A DNA stretch of 7,630 bases from Spirochaetales bacterium (GTDB lineage: Bacteria > Spirochaetota > Spirochaetia > DSM-27196 > SKKC01). This document shows, piece by piece, positions 4,333 through 7,630 of this stretch. The notes beneath the pieces were generated by a model. It made no database searches. It saw only the letters and a program-made list of their open reading frames with translations, and was not told where the DNA came from. The stretch spans positions 1 through 7,630 of the forward strand of contig SLAN01000310.1 in assembly GCA_007126865.1 (NCBI GenBank), read 5' to 3'. Position numbers and translations under genes: made by a program. The stretch's first letter is position 1, and each line of letters opens with the position of its first letter.

Positions 4333-5802
4333 ATGCATGACTCGGCGATGCCGGTTGGACCGCCGACGAACCGAGCCACGAGCCCGTCCATGCCCCTGGA
4401 CAGCCAGCAGCGACACCAAGATCGCAACGACCCCGACGCCGTCGGTGGGCACCTCCACGCTGTGGCACAGCGAGTCGAAACGACCTCGAGAGGCTGGTCC
4501 CGCACGCCAACCGCCATCCAGGTCGTTGGCGTGGCACTCGACGCGCTGGCCCTCGCCACCGCGACCTTGCTGGTCGGGTTCACGCCACTGGCTGCAGCGC
4601 TGGCCGCGACGCTCGGTGGCATGATCCTCGCGCCGACCGGTCTGCACCGCAGCCGACTGAAGCTCGATCTGACCGACGACATCGCCGGTGTCTTCGCAAG
4701 GGTCTGCGTCACCCTCTTCGTAGCGCTCTTGGCGTGGACCACGGCCCCTTCCGCGGCCTTGCTCCTACCGGCCGTCGTCCTCGCATTCCTGCTCACCATG
4801 CTCGGCCGAGGCCTACTCTACTTATCCGTCAAGGCAGCTCGGCGGCGTGGGTGGATAGCTGACGACGTTCTCATCGTCGGCGGCGGCCAGGTCGGACTGG
4901 CCATCGCAAGGATCCTGGCGGACCGCCCGGTCCATGGGCTTCGGCCCGTAGCCTTCGTCGACGGTTTCGTCGACGACTCGTCCCTACCCGTGCTCGGTTC
5001 CGTCGCGGACCTACCTGCGGTGATCACGCGAACCGGTGCCCGCCACGTCGTCATCGCGTTCGGCACGACCCGCGAAGAGGACATGGTCTCGGTGCTGCGG
5101 GCCTGCCATCGGCTGCCGGTTGAGGTCTACACCGTGCCGCGCTTCTTCGAACTCGGCAGCGGGCTGCACTCGTGGACGGCCGACGACCTGTTCGGCTATC
5201 CGATCGTCCGCATCTCATCAGGCATCAGCCGCCGTTGGCGGCAGCGATCCAAGCGCGCGTTCGACGTCGTGCTCTCCGGAGTGTTACTGGTCCTGGGGCT
5301 GCCGCTGTTCCTAGCGTGCGCAGCGGCGGTTCGCTTGAGCAGCCCTGGCCCTGTCATCTTCCGTCAGATTCGCATCGGTGAGGGTGGTGAACCCTTCGAG
5401 CTGCTCAAGTTCCGGACCATGAAGACGAACGCTGACTCGGACCAGACCTGGTCGGTCGAGGGTGATGACCGAGTCACGGCAGTCGGTCGCTTCCTCCGAC
5501 CTTCGCATCTCGACGAACTCCCCCAGCTCTGGAACGTCCTCCGCGGAGACATGTCGATCGTTGGGCCCCGCCCCGAGCGTCCCCTCTTCGTCAATCGCTT
5601 CGCCGCCGAGATCCGCTGCTATGCCGACCGACACCGGATGCCAGCCGGCCTGACGGGGTGGGCCCAGGTCAACGGGCTGTGGGGCGATACCTCCATCGAG
5701 GACCGGGCGCGACTCGACAACGACTACATCGAGCGCTGGACGATGTGGACGGACATCCGGATCCTGTGGCGCACCGTCCCCACGCTCATGGGCCGTCGGT
5801 GA
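4333..5802 (+). CDS. Polyprenyl-phosphate sugar-1-phosphate transferase (WcaJ/CpsE type)
   Basis: This 489-residue protein has the full length and layout of polytopic phosphoglycosyltransferases. These move a sugar-1-phosphate from a nucleotide sugar to undecaprenyl phosphate and so start exopolysaccharide synthesis at the inner membrane face. A hydrophilic N-terminus (1-60) precedes four hydrophobic spans (about 63-81, 84-102, 118-138, 140-160). A Rossmann-like domain follows (VLIVGGGQVGLAIARIL, 179-195). The catalytic part starts at SKRAFDVVLS with a membrane-inserting hydrophobic stretch (310-335). It then shows KFRTM (359-363), LDELPQ with the catalytic D394-E395 pair, GDMSIVGPRPE (405-415) and the AGLTGWAQVNG segment. 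GGGGAG six bases upstream fixes the ATG at 4333. It is probably the first gene of an operon, with its stop overlapping the next start. The donor sugar is not determinable. Codons are less G/C-ending than upstream genes and include TTA at 4822 and 5284. Confidence 0.94.
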   Translation: MHDSAMPVGPPTNRATSPSMPLDSQQRHQDRNDPDAVGGHLHAVAQRVETTSRGWSRTPTAIQVVGVALDALALATATLLVGFTPLAAALAATLGGMILAPTGLHRSRLKLDLTDDIAGVFARVCVTLFVALLAWTTAPSAALLLPAVVLAFLLTMLGRGLLYLSVKAARRRGWIADDVLIVGGGQVGLAIARILADRPVHGLRPVAFVDGFVDDSSLPVLGSVADLPAVITRTGARHVVIAFGTTREEDMVSVLRACHRLPVEVYTVPRFFELGSGLHSWTADDLFGYPIVRISSGISRRWRQRSKRAFDVVLSGVLLVLGLPLFLACAAAVRLSSPGPVIFRQIRIGEGGEPFELLKFRTMKTNADSDQTWSVEGDDRVTAVGRFLRPSHLDELPQLWNVLRGDMSIVGPRPERPLFVNRFAAEIRCYADRHRMPAGLTGWAQVNGLWGDTSIEDRARLDNDYIERWTMWTDIRILWRTVPTLMGRR

Positions 5803-6806
5803 GCGCCTCACCGGTCGAAGCTCCGGAGGTGACGGTCGTCATCCCGGCCCGCAACGAAGCGGCGTTCATCGGCCCCTGCCTCGAGTCGGTACTGCGCCAG
5901 TCCTTCGACCGCATGCAGGTCGTCGTCGTTGATGGCGCGTCCAGCGACGACACCGTAGCCATCGTGAGCTCGTTCCAGGCCAGCGACGCCAGGGTTGAAC
6001 TCCTCCAGAACCACCGGTCGATCATCCCGGCATCCCTCAACCAAGCACTGGCTGCGGCACGAGGCCGCTGGTTCATCCGCATCGATGCTCACGCAACCGT
6101 GCCAACGGACTACGTCGCCACCCTGGTGCGCCACCTGGAGTCCGGAAGGTGGGGCGGTGTCGGTGGACGCAAGGACGGCATCGGCCTCACGACGCAGGGC
6201 AAGGCCGTAGCGCTGGCCATGAGTTCGCCATTCGGAGTGGGGAACTCGGCCTACCACTACGCAACGTCGCCACAGGAAGTCGACCACATCCCCTTCGGCG
6301 CCTATCCGGTCGAGCTCGCACGACGACTCGGCGGATGGGACGAGCGACTCGTCGTGAACCAGGACTTCGAGTTCGACTTCCGCGTCCGCCGGGCGGGCTA
6401 CAAGCTCCTCCTCGACCCAACACTCGTTGTGGACTGGCACTGCCAGCAATCCATCTCTGCGCTATGCCGTCAGTATCTCCGCTACGGGCGTGGAAAGGCC
6501 CACGTCGCGCGGATGCACCCGGCTTCGTTGCGGGCGCGACACCTGGCCGCACCAGCGCTCCTGGCGTCGTGGGCGGCAGCGATCCTCTTGGCCGTCGGTG
6601 GCAGGCGCCGTACCGCTATCGCCGTCGTTACTCCCTATGCCGTCGCCGTGCTCGGTGCGAGTACCTGGACCGGACGTCACGCACCCACCTTCGCCGTCGC
6701 CCGTCACCTCCCTGGCGCCTTCCTGGCGATGCATGTCGGCTGGGCGCTGGGCTTCTGGCGCGGGATCTGGGGCATGGGCGCGTCAGCACGCGGTCAGCGG
6801 CGGTGA
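5799..6806 (+). CDS. Family 2 glycosyltransferase, ExoA (succinoglycan)-like
   Basis: The start is GTG at 5799, overlapping the previous stop as GTGA, which gives 335 residues. A longer in-frame reading from 5658 is unlikely, because its first 47 codons only re-read the transferase gene. The GT-A core opens with VTVVIPARNEAAFIGPCLESVL (11-32), then VVVVDGASSDDT (41-52), LNQALAAARGRWFIRIDAHAT with the metal/donor-binding D96-A-H98, and SSPFGVGNSAYHYA (142-155). VDHIPFGAYP (161-170), GGWDERLVVNQDFEFDFRVRRAG (178-200) and RQYLRYGRGK come next. The SSPFGVGN...VD..PFGAY...NQD..F.FR order is characteristic of ExoA of succinoglycan synthesis and its relatives. Hydrophobic segments near 249-268, 272-290 and 302-321 would hold it at the membrane. 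It probably adds the next sugar to the lipid-linked intermediate made by the upstream gene. Donor and linkage are unknown. Confidence 0.92.
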   Translation: MSASPVEAPEVTVVIPARNEAAFIGPCLESVLRQSFDRMQVVVVDGASSDDTVAIVSSFQASDARVELLQNHRSIIPASLNQALAAARGRWFIRIDAHATVPTDYVATLVRHLESGRWGGVGGRKDGIGLTTQGKAVALAMSSPFGVGNSAYHYATSPQEVDHIPFGAYPVELARRLGGWDERLVVNQDFEFDFRVRRAGYKLLLDPTLVVDWHCQQSISALCRQYLRYGRGKAHVARMHPASLRARHLAAPALLASWAAAILLAVGGRRRTAIAVVTPYAVAVLGASTWTGRHAPTFAVARHLPGAFLAMHVGWALGFWRGIWGMGASARGQRR

Positions 6807-7630
6807 GGGCTGACGCGCTGAGCGCCCGGTTATTGACCCCCAACGGCGGGGCGGTGCTTCGCGCTGACCCGCCAGCTCAGCCGCTCCCAGATGTCGCTGC
6901 GACCGAGGATTCCTGTGACCATGCGGTCCAGCGATCCCGGGGGGAGACCCTCAGCCGGATCCTGCGTCGAGAGTCGAGGATCATCCAGTTACGCCTGTTC
7001 GGTAGCGCTGGACGTCGGGTCCGCTCGGTGCATCGGATCCCGGCGCCGGGTCCGAGCACAGGCCTCGCGCCGCAACGCCTGCGCGACCTCGGGCTCGGTG
7101 GCGCGCTCGTCGTCATGACGAGCGAGCGGGGAGGTGCCACCGACGCGGAACGGGCCGTCGCCGCCGCCGGCGTCCGACCGACAGGGCGGCCAGTGATCCG
7201 GGCGGCCGGCAGCGTGCTCCAACCGGGGTTGCATGCGGCGACGGCGACGCCGGTCATGGTGCGCGTCGGTGCAATTGCCACGAGCGCGGACCCCTCGAGG
7301 GCGGCAGCAGGCCTGGCGCAGGCCCGCGCGTCGGGACTCCTGCTGGCCCCTGCCCTGATCGACCAGGGGCGCAGCGGCTCGGCCTCGTGGACCGTCGAAA
7401 CCCGGCTCCCGGGCCGACCCGTACGAGGACTCGTACCGGCGATCTTCTCGGCGCTCGTCACCGTCTGGGCGGCGCTGCCCAGCACGGACGGCCAGCCACC
7501 CGACCGGGTCCAGCGCGACCTTAGATCGATCATCGTTGCCTTGCCGGAGCTTGGACCGAGCCTCGAAGAGGTCGGCGATGCGATCGCGCCGACGCTGCAC
7601 GGACTCCGTCCGGTCTTCGGGCACGGCGAT
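6803..7630 (+). CDS. APH/kinase-fold phosphotransferase family protein, 3' partial
   Basis: The frame is open from a GTG at 6803, which overlaps the previous TGA as GTGA, to the end of the window: 276 residues with no stop. TTG (6833) and GTG (6854) are alternative starts, but the coupling favours 6803. The middle and end follow the aminoglycoside-phosphotransferase plan. There is a degenerate N-lobe (GSVLQPGLHAATATPVMVRVGAIATS, 136-161) and a GLLLAPALIDQG segment. WTVETRLPGRPVRGL (196-210) matches the E..LPG motif that ends the N-lobe. The visible part closes with LRPVFGHGD (268-276), the start of the HGDxxxxN catalytic loop, cut by the window edge. Residues 1-130 show no motif I know. Arg154 stands where a nucleotide-binding Lys would be expected. 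APH-like proteins of unknown substrate occur in actinobacterial glycan clusters, so a sugar or lipid-carrier phosphorylation role is conceivable. TTA codons occur at 6830 and 6989. Confidence 0.75.
   Translation, partial: MRADALSARLLTPNGGAVLRADPPAQPLPDVAATEDSCDHAVQRSRGETLSRILRRESRIIQLRLFGSAGRRVRSVHRIPAPGPSTGLAPQRLRDLGLGGALVVMTSERGGATDAERAVAAAGVRPTGRPVIRAAGSVLQPGLHAATATPVMVRVGAIATSADPSRAAAGLAQARASGLLLAPALIDQGRSGSASWTVETRLPGRPVRGLVPAIFSALVTVWAALPSTDGQPPDRVQRDLRSIIVALPELGPSLEEVGDAIAPTLHGLRPVFGHGD

Noticed and set aside
4042..4647. Reverse-strand open frame across the intergenic leader and the transferase start
   Set aside because: It is antisense to a clear gene for half its length. It has no domain-like pattern and would contradict the promoter and RBS evidence on the + strand.
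5658..5798. N-terminal extension of the GT2 glycosyltransferase
   Set aside because: The extra 47 residues are an out-of-frame reading of the conserved end of the transferase gene. The GTG at 5799 begins just before the GT2 core and overlaps the stop codon.
6877..7624. Two reverse-strand open frames (6877-7533 and 6989-7624) and a forward one at 6891-7118
   Set aside because: All are shadows of the forward frame starting at 6803, which reads through to the window end, carries APH motifs and is coupled by a GTGA overlap.

Overview
The window comes from a high-GC Gram-positive bacterium, most likely an actinomycetote. The evidence is the very strong G/C bias at third codon positions in the first half, frequent GTG starts, 4-base GTGA stop/start overlaps, a DUF2252-family protein, and a surface protein with an LPXTG-like (MPRTG) sorting signal. 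The lineage cannot be fixed more closely from this sequence. All convincing genes are on the + strand.

Left part (1-2045): the 3' portion of a DUF2252 gene (its start lies outside the window), then an SRPBCC/START-fold protein that may be transcribed leaderless from its own promoter. A small three-helix membrane protein abuts it. The last codons of that gene run into a minisatellite of five 15-bp units (1967-2041), which forms a 24-codon mini-ORF in another frame.

Middle part (2046-3898): a 124-bp leader with several potential hairpins, one of which covers the ribosome binding site. It precedes a short secreted, probably sortase-anchored protein. After 43 bp comes a DegT/DnrJ/EryC1/StrS aminotransferase of the EpsN/PglE sugar-nucleotide type.

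Intergenic region (3899-4332): 434 bp with no credible gene. It holds a terminator-like hairpin, a second structured element, a good SigA-type promoter with an inverted repeat in its spacer, and about 230 nt of apparent untranslated leader.

Right part (4333-7630): an exopolysaccharide-type operon of three genes joined by two GTGA overlaps. The first is a polyprenyl-phosphate sugar-1-phosphate transferase (WcaJ/CpsE type), which would start the lipid-linked glycan. The second is an ExoA-like GT2 glycosyltransferase, which would extend it. The third is an APH/kinase-fold phosphotransferase cut off by the window edge at its HGD catalytic motif; it has no in-frame stop in the window, so a complete-ORF listing misses it. 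These genes have visibly less biased codon use, including TTA codons, than the genes before 3898. That suggests a separately acquired or faster-evolving polysaccharide locus. The aminotransferase could supply an amino sugar for it, but appears to be in a different transcription unit.
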